Positions 41,001 to 50,580 of a DNA stretch of 64,000 nucleotides are shown in pieces. The translations under genes and the position numbers were made by a program. Location of the stretch: assembly GCA_000818945.1 (NCBI GenBank), contig KN805407.1, positions 141,582 through 205,581 on the forward strand, read 5' to 3'. This DNA comes from Schizochytrium sp. CCTCC M209059 (Eukaryota; Sar; Bigyra; Thraustochytrida; Thraustochytriidae). The stretch's first letter is position 1; each line of letters opens with the position of its first letter. The notes below the pieces were generated by a model. That model saw only the letters and a list, made by a program, of their open reading frames with translations, searched no databases and was not told the DNA's origin.

Positions 41001-44000
41001 CAGCTTACAATGGAAGAATCGCGATACGCCGATGAACTGCAGCAGCACGAGAGAGCACGCTTAAAGACTCTTTCGGCCTTGGTCAAGAACTCGGATCACC
41101 GTCTGATCCTGACTGCAGAGGACATGGAGCGTCTTTGGACGTCGTGCTGCATGCCTTGCTTTGACTCCAACTTAGGCAACTACACCACGCAGGAGACCTT
41201 TATGCTCTGGCTTCGCGTGAGCTGTTTCGACGATATGTGGTCGTGTGTGGAACCGGACGTATGCAAGTTCGTATTGAGCGAGCTTTTCCAGAATCGTCTC
41301 GACCTTGTGCGCGTGGGCCCGAAAACGTACCACTGTTTGCAGGCGCACTTTACCTTTGTCAACGTGCACAACAAACTGCTCGAGGCTATCGATGCCGAAG
41401 CTGTCGCGGAGCCGTACAAGTTCAAGAGCCGAGGGCCGCCCAAGGGACTTGAGGGCTCGAATCTTGTGGGGCGCCGCATTTCCGTACTTTTGAAAACAGG
41501 TAGGATGGCACCGGGCAAAATCATCAAGTACATTTCTTGGTCCAACCTGCACAAAATCGAGTACGTCAATGGCTTTAGCGAGGAAAAGGATCTGTCTCGT
41601 CTCGACAGCTGGTTCCTTTTGCCCCCCATTGAGCGGGCGATGGCGGGACGCGTCGAGTTCAAGGAGGTCAACGTGCTTGACTTGGCAGGGCGAGAAACCA
41701 TTTGGGCTGTAGCCTTGCATGGTGAGCTTCCCGTTGTCGCGGTGCAAGCTTTTAACCTTTTGCTGGGTCTTTATGAGCGCGTTCGCTTGGCGATGCTCAG
41801 TAGCGGCGATAGCGAAGGAGAGGGGTCATCTCCCGAAGCTCCCGAGGTCGACCTCTTTGTCGAGCACATATTCGATGAGCTCGAAAGTTTTCTCGGTGGC
41901 ATCAGCGTGCGAGGGGACGCACATTCCGTTCCCGCGAGCACCGCTTCATCGCCCTCCTCGCTTCAGCACGTCTCCTCAGCAGCGCCCGGAACGAATGGCG
42001 CCGGCATTGGAGGCCACGTAGGCCTTTCCTCGGCACAGGTGAACCCCGGCGGAAGCAATGGTGGCGGCGCAAATACCTCTCGTTCGGGCAGCGAGAGTCA
42101 ATTCGGCGTTGAGTCCGATTATGCGGACGGAAGCTTTTTGCCCCGCTGCATCCAGTATCTTCACCTCTACGTCAAGCAGCTTGAATGGAAGCTCGATAGT
42201 CACACGACCGCACCGCGCAAGCTTGCTGGTCTAGGTACGGGAGAAGCCCTCACCTTGAAGCTCGACACCGAAGAGAATTCCTTGAAGGACTTTTTCAATG
42301 CTCACGGTGGACTTCAGACGCACACGCGCGCTAGTGTTCGCGATGTTATTTATGATCTTGCCTCGGTGGTAGGATGCGATCCGGAAATTGTCAAGCTTCG
42401 TTTCGATGCCAACGAAAATGAGCCGCTAGCCTCTTCTCCTCATGACGTTTCGATCTCCATGTCAAATTGCGGAAACCTCGTCTTGGAGGAGCTCGGACTT
42501 GCTGGCATTGCTCCTGTGCGCATGGCCGTGCAGGTGGCGCGCCCAGCGCCAGCAAAGCCCGTTGTCGGGACGGGCACCAAAATGCCGGCTTCGGTTGTTA
42601 CCAAGACCGCACCAGGCGCTCCCAAGCCCGTGGCCCCGACGTCTGCAGACGTAAACGCAAGTGGCCAAGAGAAAGAAGAGAAAGACAAGAAGGAGCTCGC
42701 GTCTGCAAAGGAGAAAACGCGTGTTCTGCGCAGCGCCCGTTGTTTTGGATTCACGGACATGTGCAAGAGCAATTTCACAAGCTCGCCAGGAGGCTTGGTG
42801 AGCTGCCAGTCGGAGCGCGTCGAAATTTTGCTCAAGCTTGTCGAACTTTCAGAGAGAGAGGACCGCTTGGAGGTTCTGGAGCTTCTTATGAACGTCCCCC
42901 CCTTTCTCCGCGAAATGCAGCATCTTCTTGTGCCTACCAACAAGACAGCTGCGTCGGCATGCTCAGATCTCTTGCTCTCGCTCCGCGAGACGGACCTTTG
43001 GCGTGTGGCCTACACCCTCAAGCTACTGGGCGATTTGGTCCTCTTTCCTAACGCAAAGATCTCCTCCACCACGATGACCACGGCAAGCCCGAACGAAGAA
43101 GAGGCAACGGGATCTGGAACGAAAGACGCGCAAGATGCGCCGTCAGCGTGTCTCAACGTTGGAGGCATCGAGCTCGGACGTCCGCTTGCTGACAAGGAGT
43201 TTTTTCAAGATGCCCACGCCCTACCGGGTGTCCTTCGCGTTTTTCTTACGCTCGTTCGTCAGTGCGGCGTCCCAGGAATGCACCGCCGATCCAAATCCGC
43301 AGCGGTCTCGACGATGGATGCTTCCGTACACAGTAGTGGCACACCACATGGTCTCTCTGAATCTGCGCGCATCCAGTCAGTCCTGTCAATGAACGAACCT
43401 GCGCCTTCGGATCCGAGCGCGCTATTTGCGACCTTGCCCATGATGGCGCGCACGGTTCGTCTAAGCGTGGAAGCTCTCATGCGCAGCAGCGACACCACGA
43501 GCGCGCAGCCTTTGATGGATGAGACCTCTGAATGTCTCCTCCGCGTAATTCTCTTGACCCGCGATGAGCTCGAAAGACGCAAGTCTGGTCGGAGTTCCCA
43601 TTCGTGCAACTGTTTCGGGGACTTTCTTGGAGTTCCTCTAGACACAAACATGCCTACGGGCGATGCGCAGGTGGATGCCGAGGCCATTCGTGTGCGATCG
43701 ACAGAGCCGCCGCCCCTGGACCAGACTCTTCTCGGCCTGCGCGCCCCGGTGTGTGCCGTTTGCCTCAACACACGCCGACTCGTGCGTGCCGTGCTGCACC
43801 TTTTGGCTGCGCTCGAGTCGATTGTTCTCAATTTAGAACCCATTTCGAATCGTCTTCTCTCACGAGGATCAACGTGCACGACCCTGGTGCGCCAGCTGGT
43901 GCTGTATTGCACGGTTTCCGAACTCCGTAGAGAAGTGTGCGCTATGCTCAAGCGAGTTTCAGTCAAGCTCCCTCAGCATCGCGCGAGCCTCGGACAAGCC

Positions 44001-47000
44001 ATCCGCGAGGCCGAGCGAGAGCTGGAAACGCAGCGGCATTCCATGTCCTGCGACGACTTTTTTGACCTTTTGCTGTCGTTCGTGCCAGACACGAGCGAGG
44101 GTGGCACAATTTCTGCCCAGGATCACGAGCTCGTGCACCGCATGGTTGCACTTGTCCTGGAGTGGCCGGATCGAGCGGCCGTCGAAGAAAGCGGCATGGA
44201 GGAAGCGGAAACGAACCTCTTTGTCGGCTTTTTACAAGTGCTCGCGCGCATTTTACAAAGGCACGAGACCTTGCGACAGCAAGCCGCCAAAACTCGATTG
44301 AGTCGAGCCAAGTACGGCGACGATAATCTTGTGCGCGTATTGTGGAACCGCTTTGTGGTAGGCGAACCGAACGCTCGTCCCGTGTGCGAGACTCCGAGTT
44401 CACGTCGAGCATTGACGGAGCTGCTGTGCACCCTGACTTGTGATGACCTCTTGCAAGCCAACACGCTCGCCGGCATGATCGAGGAGTTCTCAAGCATGAC
44501 ACCAACCCCTCTCCGCGAGGCGCTCCGCGGGCGCGCGCTCGTCCAGGACTGGGAATTCGAGCCACTGCCACAGGGCAATTTCTCGAGCGAATTTCGCGGA
44601 CGCAACCAGACCGGGCATGCTGGTCTACGTAACCGCGGGTCGACGTGTTACATCAATTCTCTCCTGCAGCTTCTTTTCCACGTGCCTCGGTTCCGGCGCT
44701 GCATTCTCAGCGCGCCCGTGACGCCGCCGCACTCGCTCGTGTCGGGAAGCCACCAGAGTGGCGGATCTGGCAGCGAATCTGGAAGCGTGGGAAACAGTAC
44801 CTCGTCGCGCAAGACACCGGATTTGGAGGAGAAGAAGGTGGCTGTGGGCTGGCTCTGTATCTGCAGTGGCATCAATGACCTGAACGCTTCCACGTGCCAC
44901 ATTTGCAGTTCTTCCAAGACTGCAGATGCGGAAATGGTGACCGAATCGTTCCGTCCAGGCGCTGGCGGTGGCTCCAGCACGAATGGATCTGCCGATGGTG
45001 GAAACGGCGGCGACGATGCGCAGTACAACATGGAGGTACTGAGGCAGCTGCAACGAACATTTCGCTTCATGCAAGACTGCAATAAAGGGTGTTTTGATCC
45101 GATGAATTTTGTCGAGTCGTGCGCGGCGCTCAAGTTGCAGTTTCCAGTCACCTCGCAGAATGACACGAGCGAGTTTTATGACAAACTGCTGGACAATCTA
45201 GAGTCGAGCTTGGAATCGACGCCGTTCTTGGACGAGATGAAGGAATGTTTCCTCGGACGACAAACCAAGCTGAAAAAGTGCCACACGTGCGGACGTGTTA
45301 GCACAAGCCGCGAAGAGTCATTTTATAGACTAGAACTGATGACCAAGGACAATTCAGTGGAAAAAAATTCCCTCCAAGAGTGTCTCGATAGCTTTGTCGC
45401 TCCCGAGGTGATGTCGGGCGATAACAAGGTGGACTGTGACCAGTGCCAGGCGCGAATGCCGTGCACGTTTGTTTCGTGCATGACCGAGCTTCCAGATTAC
45501 CTATTCATTCATCCGAAGCGGTTCACTTTCGATCTGCACACCATGCAAACTGTGAAATTGAACCACCGCATCACCTTTCCGACGCATCTCGACATGTTCC
45601 CTTATACGCGGGACGGTCGCGGCGTGGAAGCGGAGCGGCAGGCTCGGTTGGTGTCAACTTCCGGTGGGTCTGCAGAGAATGGCAATGGTAGTACCAAGGA
45701 CCGTTTCGATGCCAATTCATTCTGGACCAATGGTCGTATGTCCGAGCGCGACATCGAGAATGCACGCGTGAAATGCCAGTATGTGCTCTCTGGAGTCCTT
45801 GTGCATCGCGGACGAGCCGGCGGCGGACACTATTACTCGTTCAAGCATGTTTCGCACGATAGTATCATGGAAAGGGCGGAGGAGGGCCACATGGACAGTG
45901 CATCGTTGTTCACAAGCCCAAAGCAAGGGTGGTTTCGCTTCGATGACAGCAAGGTGATGCCGTTCGAACCCTCAAGCGCGCACTCTGGACTGGACACGGA
46001 ATGCTTTGGTGGAAACATCGAGCGTACGAGCACAACGAGCTGGGGCACTGTCCGCGCCGAAAAGGTGGAGCGCGAGTGGAGCGCCTTTATGCTCCTGTAC
46101 GAGCGTGTCGAGGAGGCAATTGAGGGATCTGTCCTGGGAGGTAAGCCCGTTGGTGCGGGGAGCAATCCGGGAAGCGACCTTCCCTTTTCGCCGCTCCCGC
46201 GACGGAGTTCGCTCCTTTCGTCGACGCCGCACTCACCGGTCCTCTCCAGCTTGCTGACTGCGTCGCGATCGAATCGGCGTCGTGGTGGGCGGCGCCTGAA
46301 GCGGCACAAGAGCTCGGAGGCAGAGCGTAGACGCTTCGCACTAGCCACGTCTGCGTCTCCTCATGCAGCAATGGCAGTGGGAGCCGGCTCGGGCGGCAGC
46401 GCAAGCGTGATGCGTCGCATCGATTTGCCTGGCAAGATCGGATCCAAGCAAGCCGGTGTTGTGCCTCAATCTCTCAAAGAAAGCACTTTGAGTGGTTTGA
46501 TTGTCAAGCATCGAGACTGGGTTTCGAAGCGGTTCTATGCACTCTTGAATGAAGAAGTGCGCATCAGCAACGCCGCCTATGCCAAGCAAGCGGTTCTCTT
46601 TGATCAGCTCGTCGTTTCGATGGCGCTGCAGCAGCTCTTGGTTGCGCAGGATAAGTCGGTAAAGGACCCAGAACCCGAGTCTGCGGACTTTGGTCGCGCT
46701 CTTAACAGCGATGTCCTGGCTGTGAGTCTCGAGGATGAGGTCACTGACCAAGGCGACGAGGCACGCGGGGAATCGAATGGTAAGAGCAGTGAGTGGCGAG
46801 CCGCTGACTTGCGGGAGTCGGTGTGTGAGAGCTCTTTGCGTGTGTTCGCGCATGTCGTTCTCCGCATTCGGCAAAACGACAGCACCTGCCTGCGCAAGTG
46901 GACGGAGGCGCTTCTCAATGCGCTCACGGAGCACCCTCGTCTGGCGCGGGTGGTTTTGCGAGAACTCGCGCAGGAGAAAGCCGTGTACCTGGACGAGCTG

Positions 47001-48392
47001 CGCGCGGCGTCGCAAATCAATGAGATGGAGACGGCGATCCATCAACTCTCTCGATTGCAACAATATTCTGGCGCGCTGCAACAAGTGGGCAACCCCTTGC
47101 TTTCCACGCGTGGATTCCGCGCGCAGTTTCTCGACTGCCCGCACCGCCCCTCCTTTCAGGCATCTCTGCGCCTTTTTATGGCCTCGATCAAGATTGTTGC
47201 AGAATCTCTGCACAGCAAGCCAGAAAACGCGGCCCATTCTCGTGAGCGCTCGCAAGTAGATCCTGATCCCATGAGCGATCGCGAGGCCCTCAAGGACGTG
47301 CTGGAGCGAATGCTTGAAGAGATTGGGTACGCTTCTAAGCACGCGCACTCGTTGGAGCGCTTCGGGCAAGTATGGGCGGAACTTGCTGCGCTAGATCTCG
47401 CTGACGTGCGAAGCGTGGGCACCGAGCTGGATGCGGTGGCCTTCCTCGCCCATTTGCTGCTCGGGATTCGCAGTCCCGCAGACAAGTTCGAAGGCCGCTC
47501 CGACCTTCCGACGGTCGGCGTGCCGGAGGGGTCTGCCATGCCAAATATTGTACCGCTCATGAGAGCGATTCGCTTCTTTGCGGGCGCTCCCATGCTCTCT
47601 GAGCTTGCGCGCTTCATTCTGGGCTCGCAGGCCTTTCTCGATAGCGTCTTTGCTCTGTATACCTCGGGAGAGACCGGAATGCGCGAAATGATTGAGGACT
47701 TTGTGCGACGGGATCTCTTTCGGACAACGCCGGTGCTGGCAAAAGGAATCACCCAAGTGCGTGAGAACGCGGGCTTTTGCCAGTATGCGTCGACCACGTC
47801 TTCGGGAGAGCGGCCGACCAAAGCGCATCAGTCATTTCAATTGCTGTGCACAGTCGGAGCGATGACAACTGAAGCGGATATTCAGGATGCTATTGCTTAC
47901 GAACTTTGCGCGGCGATGCGTAAAGAGTTGGACAAATCTCTGTCTAGAGCTTCGGCGGAAAAGAAGGAAGAGGAGGAGGAGGAGGAAGAGGATCCGATTG
48001 AGCAGCACGCGCATGGCGTTATTGCGGGCAAGAGCACCTTCGGCGTGAGTCAATTTCTGGTCTTTATGCTTGCCACCTTTGTGGAGCTTTCCAAGGCGCA
48101 CGAGGACTTTGCGCCTCGCTGGGCCGGCGCCAACTACAAGGTTTGGCGGCCCTTTATGCGTTGGCTCGAGCTTGTCTCGCCCCCGCACAACAAGTCTTTC
48201 TTGCAAGGTTTTCCCGACGATTTCGTCGAGCGTCTTCTCTCTGATCTTCAGAGTATGCGAGATGTTCACGTCCCGGAAGAAATGCGCCGGGAGGTTGAAG
48301 AAGCCGAGAATGCCAAGTGTGCAAAGGCCTCTCGTGCCAATGATGGCGATGACGACGAGGAGGCTAAGCCTTCTGCAGGCGACGGCGAGTAG
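38016..48392 (+). CDS. Giant ubiquitin-specific protease with RanBP2-type zinc fingers
   Basis: Single open frame of 3,458 codons with no sign of introns. It encodes a USP/UCH-family cysteine deubiquitinase of the very large class (like USP9X, USP24 and USP34). Residues 4-23 form a RanBP2-type finger (W4, C6, C9, C20, C23). A low-complexity Gln tract lies near 738-768. The long middle part is probably helical repeats. The catalytic domain spans about 2203-2695: Cys box GLRNRGSTCYINSLLQLL with nucleophile C2211 and His box RGRAGGGHYYSF with H2605; CxxC pairs KKCHTC and CDQCQA form the structural zinc site. A second WxCxC...CxxC finger-like insert begins near 2279, inside the catalytic domain. 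The C-terminus is acidic. It likely edits ubiquitin chains; substrates unknown. Confidence 0.95.
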   Translation: MAEWNCVACTFLNPASRNQCEICCTAKPGATIETRSERETLWNQQVVTMPSSLAVNLKPVASNTTATGATARPRPNAPAQPRTWKLDATATSGTYANLKPAPPRTIKAPAIPSLEDLDKWQHETSWEDLVAQNEADIKANKRPDWFKLNLAMSGAAERLPQTKDDDAALPDSLHAFLNIDKGCFTKSLEYLLDTVDSDFSLSRAWTDLVRSWKDADMKRDSKDGDAEGAAKDGAAGDAAATATATSPAQPPSPPHVSKLADADEAAAAAAEREAEEKERLEKKGNEIPDVDGPLASRMKESFQDGFCAAAKIFGWFVHQQRYEFKLTLLGALLNPKTRRYHHQAYVSAPSNSSRNANGAAAASGNPSYASYASTRKNVGAPHLHAIAHETFAALGGYTALANLAERQGYPGPSTEKLLAVVSLLAQNAEAIVAENKLRTLLEETTRSLCSKQLDWPLEDLLDGAKKDGNGKKGGPKDGAVKQQKLMDGLTQIAEACGAKGGLPRLVVETDLAQNMRFVQSDKLRFRRFGIEQLGKLSSTLTTSQKLSVQELTALYKSRGVYEEILGDRMDERVVSCSEVLLKNSALDVEILDLLLANTNSRAVRKMLTAVVLQPTFTEELAQHMLLEVSRAVVYQADYGAYKLIVALLASEAYTRESLIRKGPLAMQGSLGALWTLLFCISVQAPAHLVSSTTAVPPRTESPARENMSTRKRPMPGRTTPGALQQHQHQHQLRSIDSHKQQQQQQQQQQQQQEQQQLQQEQEQEQQIPPQQLLNPQPSSDPITTDGPEPDSDPASHTIIGALGLSPERMEELMLAFDRVAKDCTPALRLRFAERALELIKRTQMANVNANAVLADVEVQDSLSMGFFAADDDDEALAPISGSETCAMRSEETLVEPDGLRVTTTTPETVVAAYEVFRSLILSSEKSERPGLISELDDAWDLKNLLLGEFDAFLRLSPVRARLDKIEASIETQAANAASIAVTSAAAAAAFEGSIAQLTMEESRYADELQQHERARLKTLSALVKNSDHRLILTAEDMERLWTSCCMPCFDSNLGNYTTQETFMLWLRVSCFDDMWSCVEPDVCKFVLSELFQNRLDLVRVGPKTYHCLQAHFTFVNVHNKLLEAIDAEAVAEPYKFKSRGPPKGLEGSNLVGRRISVLLKTGRMAPGKIIKYISWSNLHKIEYVNGFSEEKDLSRLDSWFLLPPIERAMAGRVEFKEVNVLDLAGRETIWAVALHGELPVVAVQAFNLLLGLYERVRLAMLSSGDSEGEGSSPEAPEVDLFVEHIFDELESFLGGISVRGDAHSVPASTASSPSSLQHVSSAAPGTNGAGIGGHVGLSSAQVNPGGSNGGGANTSRSGSESQFGVESDYADGSFLPRCIQYLHLYVKQLEWKLDSHTTAPRKLAGLGTGEALTLKLDTEENSLKDFFNAHGGLQTHTRASVRDVIYDLASVVGCDPEIVKLRFDANENEPLASSPHDVSISMSNCGNLVLEELGLAGIAPVRMAVQVARPAPAKPVVGTGTKMPASVVTKTAPGAPKPVAPTSADVNASGQEKEEKDKKELASAKEKTRVLRSARCFGFTDMCKSNFTSSPGGLVSCQSERVEILLKLVELSEREDRLEVLELLMNVPPFLREMQHLLVPTNKTAASACSDLLLSLRETDLWRVAYTLKLLGDLVLFPNAKISSTTMTTASPNEEEATGSGTKDAQDAPSACLNVGGIELGRPLADKEFFQDAHALPGVLRVFLTLVRQCGVPGMHRRSKSAAVSTMDASVHSSGTPHGLSESARIQSVLSMNEPAPSDPSALFATLPMMARTVRLSVEALMRSSDTTSAQPLMDETSECLLRVILLTRDELERRKSGRSSHSCNCFGDFLGVPLDTNMPTGDAQVDAEAIRVRSTEPPPLDQTLLGLRAPVCAVCLNTRRLVRAVLHLLAALESIVLNLEPISNRLLSRGSTCTTLVRQLVLYCTVSELRREVCAMLKRVSVKLPQHRASLGQAIREAERELETQRHSMSCDDFFDLLLSFVPDTSEGGTISAQDHELVHRMVALVLEWPDRAAVEESGMEEAETNLFVGFLQVLARILQRHETLRQQAAKTRLSRAKYGDDNLVRVLWNRFVVGEPNARPVCETPSSRRALTELLCTLTCDDLLQANTLAGMIEEFSSMTPTPLREALRGRALVQDWEFEPLPQGNFSSEFRGRNQTGHAGLRNRGSTCYINSLLQLLFHVPRFRRCILSAPVTPPHSLVSGSHQSGGSGSESGSVGNSTSSRKTPDLEEKKVAVGWLCICSGINDLNASTCHICSSSKTADAEMVTESFRPGAGGGSSTNGSADGGNGGDDAQYNMEVLRQLQRTFRFMQDCNKGCFDPMNFVESCAALKLQFPVTSQNDTSEFYDKLLDNLESSLESTPFLDEMKECFLGRQTKLKKCHTCGRVSTSREESFYRLELMTKDNSVEKNSLQECLDSFVAPEVMSGDNKVDCDQCQARMPCTFVSCMTELPDYLFIHPKRFTFDLHTMQTVKLNHRITFPTHLDMFPYTRDGRGVEAERQARLVSTSGGSAENGNGSTKDRFDANSFWTNGRMSERDIENARVKCQYVLSGVLVHRGRAGGGHYYSFKHVSHDSIMERAEEGHMDSASLFTSPKQGWFRFDDSKVMPFEPSSAHSGLDTECFGGNIERTSTTSWGTVRAEKVEREWSAFMLLYERVEEAIEGSVLGGKPVGAGSNPGSDLPFSPLPRRSSLLSSTPHSPVLSSLLTASRSNRRRGGRRLKRHKSSEAERRRFALATSASPHAAMAVGAGSGGSASVMRRIDLPGKIGSKQAGVVPQSLKESTLSGLIVKHRDWVSKRFYALLNEEVRISNAAYAKQAVLFDQLVVSMALQQLLVAQDKSVKDPEPESADFGRALNSDVLAVSLEDEVTDQGDEARGESNGKSSEWRAADLRESVCESSLRVFAHVVLRIRQNDSTCLRKWTEALLNALTEHPRLARVVLRELAQEKAVYLDELRAASQINEMETAIHQLSRLQQYSGALQQVGNPLLSTRGFRAQFLDCPHRPSFQASLRLFMASIKIVAESLHSKPENAAHSRERSQVDPDPMSDREALKDVLERMLEEIGYASKHAHSLERFGQVWAELAALDLADVRSVGTELDAVAFLAHLLLGIRSPADKFEGRSDLPTVGVPEGSAMPNIVPLMRAIRFFAGAPMLSELARFILGSQAFLDSVFALYTSGETGMREMIEDFVRRDLFRTTPVLAKGITQVRENAGFCQYASTTSSGERPTKAHQSFQLLCTVGAMTTEADIQDAIAYELCAAMRKELDKSLSRASAEKKEEEEEEEEDPIEQHAHGVIAGKSTFGVSQFLVFMLATFVELSKAHEDFAPRWAGANYKVWRPFMRWLELVSPPHNKSFLQGFPDDFVERLLSDLQSMRDVHVPEEMRREVEEAENAKCAKASRANDGDDDEEAKPSAGDGE
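40232..40315 (+). repeat. CAG/CAA repeat (polyQ) in the USP
   Basis: Mixed CAG/CAA triplets interrupted by Glu and Leu codons encode a polyglutamine/glutamate stretch in a predicted disordered linker of the deubiquitinase. Confidence 0.92.
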
Positions 48393-49052
48393 ACTTTCTC
48401 GCGCCCTGAGAGGACATATTTTATAATTTTTTTTAGAAATTTATGTGGCATTATGCTGTGGTAGGCGCTCCGAGCTGCGACTGCTGCCTTTGCTGGCTGG
48501 CTTGTTGCTTTCATCCAAATTCGATAACTTATTAACCTCAACCCCCCGGTCAACACAGCATCGTCATCCCCCACCCACGCATACCAAACCAAACCAAACC
48601 AAACCAAACCAAGCCACGCAACTACTTTTGCTCTTGGTCTTGCTCTCGCTGTTACTGACGCCGAAGAGTGCCACTTCTCGACGTCGCCCTCTCCGTCGTG
48701 GTCTTGCGCCCTCCACGTTGGAGGAGCGCGTGCCACGGTGGAGGCCACGGTGGCGGTGACGCCTGAGACGGCCAAAGTCCCAGTTCTCGATCGACGAGAT
48801 CGCGCGGACCGATTGATCGATCTCGTTCGCGATAACTTGGCCAGCAGGAAAACGCCGAGCGGCGCGACGAAGAGCGCAAGGCAGACCCGGTCGAGCCCCG
48901 AGCGCGCAGGCAGCGGCGCAGTGGCGAGGGCAGGCAGACGCCGAGCGGAAGCCGCGGCAAGACTGGCAGGTGAAGAACAGCATCGCCGCCCGCGGCGAGC
49001 GAGGCGCGAGAGGGCGCGACGCGCGCGGCGGCGGGCCCCGTACGCGCGGCAG

Positions 49053-49100
<48 letters not shown>

Positions 49101-49130
49101 CTTGCGCAAGACAGAAAGGAGACGAGCGCG
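48393..49130. other. Intergenic region and SIL1-like leader, with (CAAAC)n and (CAG)n
   Basis: Contains the pentanucleotide array (CAAAC)n at 48583-48613, an ATTGATCGATCTCG cluster near 48813 and a (CAG)n run at about 49062-49100 just before the SIL1-like start codon. The open frame of the downstream gene extends back to 48738 through this low-complexity sequence, but the signal peptide argues for a start at 49131. Confidence 0.7.
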
Positions 49131-50294
49131 ATGCCACGTCGACGGAGCGCACGCGCAAAGGTGACGGTCCTCTTGGCCGCGGTGGCGCTGGCGCTGGCGG
49201 TCGTCCTCGCGCTAACCTCACCTACGTGTGGCGAGGCAGTCGTAGCAGTGCGTGAAGATGACTCTTCGGCCTGCGCAGCTGGGAACAATGACGAAACGGT
49301 GAGCGCCTCGTCGCCAGATACCAGCGAAAATGTAGAAAGCAAAGTAGAAGTGACGCCCGAGAATGTCAACTTGAGCACAGAGCAGGTCGATATGCTCGAA
49401 CGCGTCCTGTACGGATTGCCGCAGCCTGATGTGCGGCTACCTTCGGGAGCTGAAAAGGCACGCATGAGCCCCGAAGAGTACAAGGCAGCACTTGCCAAGG
49501 TCTGGATGTGGCGTCAGGAGGAAGTGCGTAAAGCGATGGAGTCCTTGGACGACGAGGCCAGCATTATGCGCAGACTCGCAGGGACTATTGCCAACGCTAG
49601 CATGGACAAGGGCTCACCAGAACTCTTGGAGGCTCTAGCTGACGCAGAGGACTGGGTCTCAGAGCTAGATCACGCCACGCACTTTGGAGCCTTGGGTGGG
49701 GTCCAGCAGTGTGTAGCGCTCATGGGCGGCCACGCAGACGCAGAAGTGCGAACTGCGGCTGCTTATGCTGTGGGAAGCGCCATCAAAAACAAGCCAGACT
49801 TGCAGATGATGGCACTCGAGTCTGGTCTTGTTCAAATTGTCCGATCGCGCTTGGAGGAGGAGCTTGCGCCTTGTGCTGCATCAGCTCCGGAAAAGGCCCG
49901 CGAATGTGGCAAGATGCTCTACGCTCTGAGCTCCTTGGTGCGTGGGCATCCCGTGAGCCAGGCCCAGGTCATTGAGCAAGGTCTGCTCGAGGAACTCGCG
50001 CAGCTTCTCGCTCACGACTATATTGATCCTCGCGTTCTTGTCAAGGTTGGTGCTCTTGTCTATGACAGTTTCACGGAGTGGCCTGCTTGCCCGGCGCAAT
50101 GGTCGAAGAACGGAACGTCGACAGCGCTTTGCGACAACCTCGAGCATCAGGCCGAGAATATTGTCGCTGGCGCATATGCTTCGCAACCGCAGCATCTTCG
50201 TCAACAGGTTGGGCTCAAGGTGCGAGAGGCCTTGCAAGCAGCAAAGTGCGCAGCAACTGGACTTCCAACCTCATTTTTCGAATCCGATGAATAA
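49131..50294 (+). CDS. SIL1/Fes1/HspBP1-family Hsp70 nucleotide exchange factor with signal peptide
   Basis: Probable ER-luminal co-chaperone that releases ADP from BiP. The ATG at 49131 gives 387 aa and opens with a textbook signal peptide: basic MPRRRSARAK, then VTVLLAAVALALAVVLAL and a short polar end. The mature part has an acidic/Ser-rich N-terminal stretch and an armadillo-like region (about 160-330) with family motifs: LDHATHFGALGGVQQCVALM, VRTAAAYAVGSAIKNKPDLQ and LYALSSLVRGHPVSQAQVIEQGLL. Signal peptide plus Fes1-type repeats suggest SIL1 rather than the cytosolic Fes1/HspBP1. It ends FFESDE, which is not a K/HDEL retrieval signal, so how it is retained is unclear. Confidence 0.82.
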   Translation: MPRRRSARAKVTVLLAAVALALAVVLALTSPTCGEAVVAVREDDSSACAAGNNDETVSASSPDTSENVESKVEVTPENVNLSTEQVDMLERVLYGLPQPDVRLPSGAEKARMSPEEYKAALAKVWMWRQEEVRKAMESLDDEASIMRRLAGTIANASMDKGSPELLEALADAEDWVSELDHATHFGALGGVQQCVALMGGHADAEVRTAAAYAVGSAIKNKPDLQMMALESGLVQIVRSRLEEELAPCAASAPEKARECGKMLYALSSLVRGHPVSQAQVIEQGLLEELAQLLAHDYIDPRVLVKVGALVYDSFTEWPACPAQWSKNGTSTALCDNLEHQAENIVAGAYASQPQHLRQQVGLKVREALQAAKCAATGLPTSFFESDE

Positions 50295-50580
50295 TTTTAC
50301 TCTCCTATTCTTTCGGGAGAAAACCAATCAACGAGCACGAGCAATAGGCAAGGGTGCCTCTCCTCCTCCTTCTTTTCTTCCTTGTTGACTTCATGAATGG
50401 AAATCAAAAGAAGATATCTGGCTATGCGAAAAAGGGACCAGTCCCACCAATTTTTCTGAAGCGTCCCCTTTTTGGTCTGGGGAATTTTGAATGCAGAAAT
50501 AGTAAATAAAAATCAAAGGTTGCAGAAATAGTGAACAAGAACAATAGCATTTCGTTTCGTGCGAGCACATGTACCAAATG

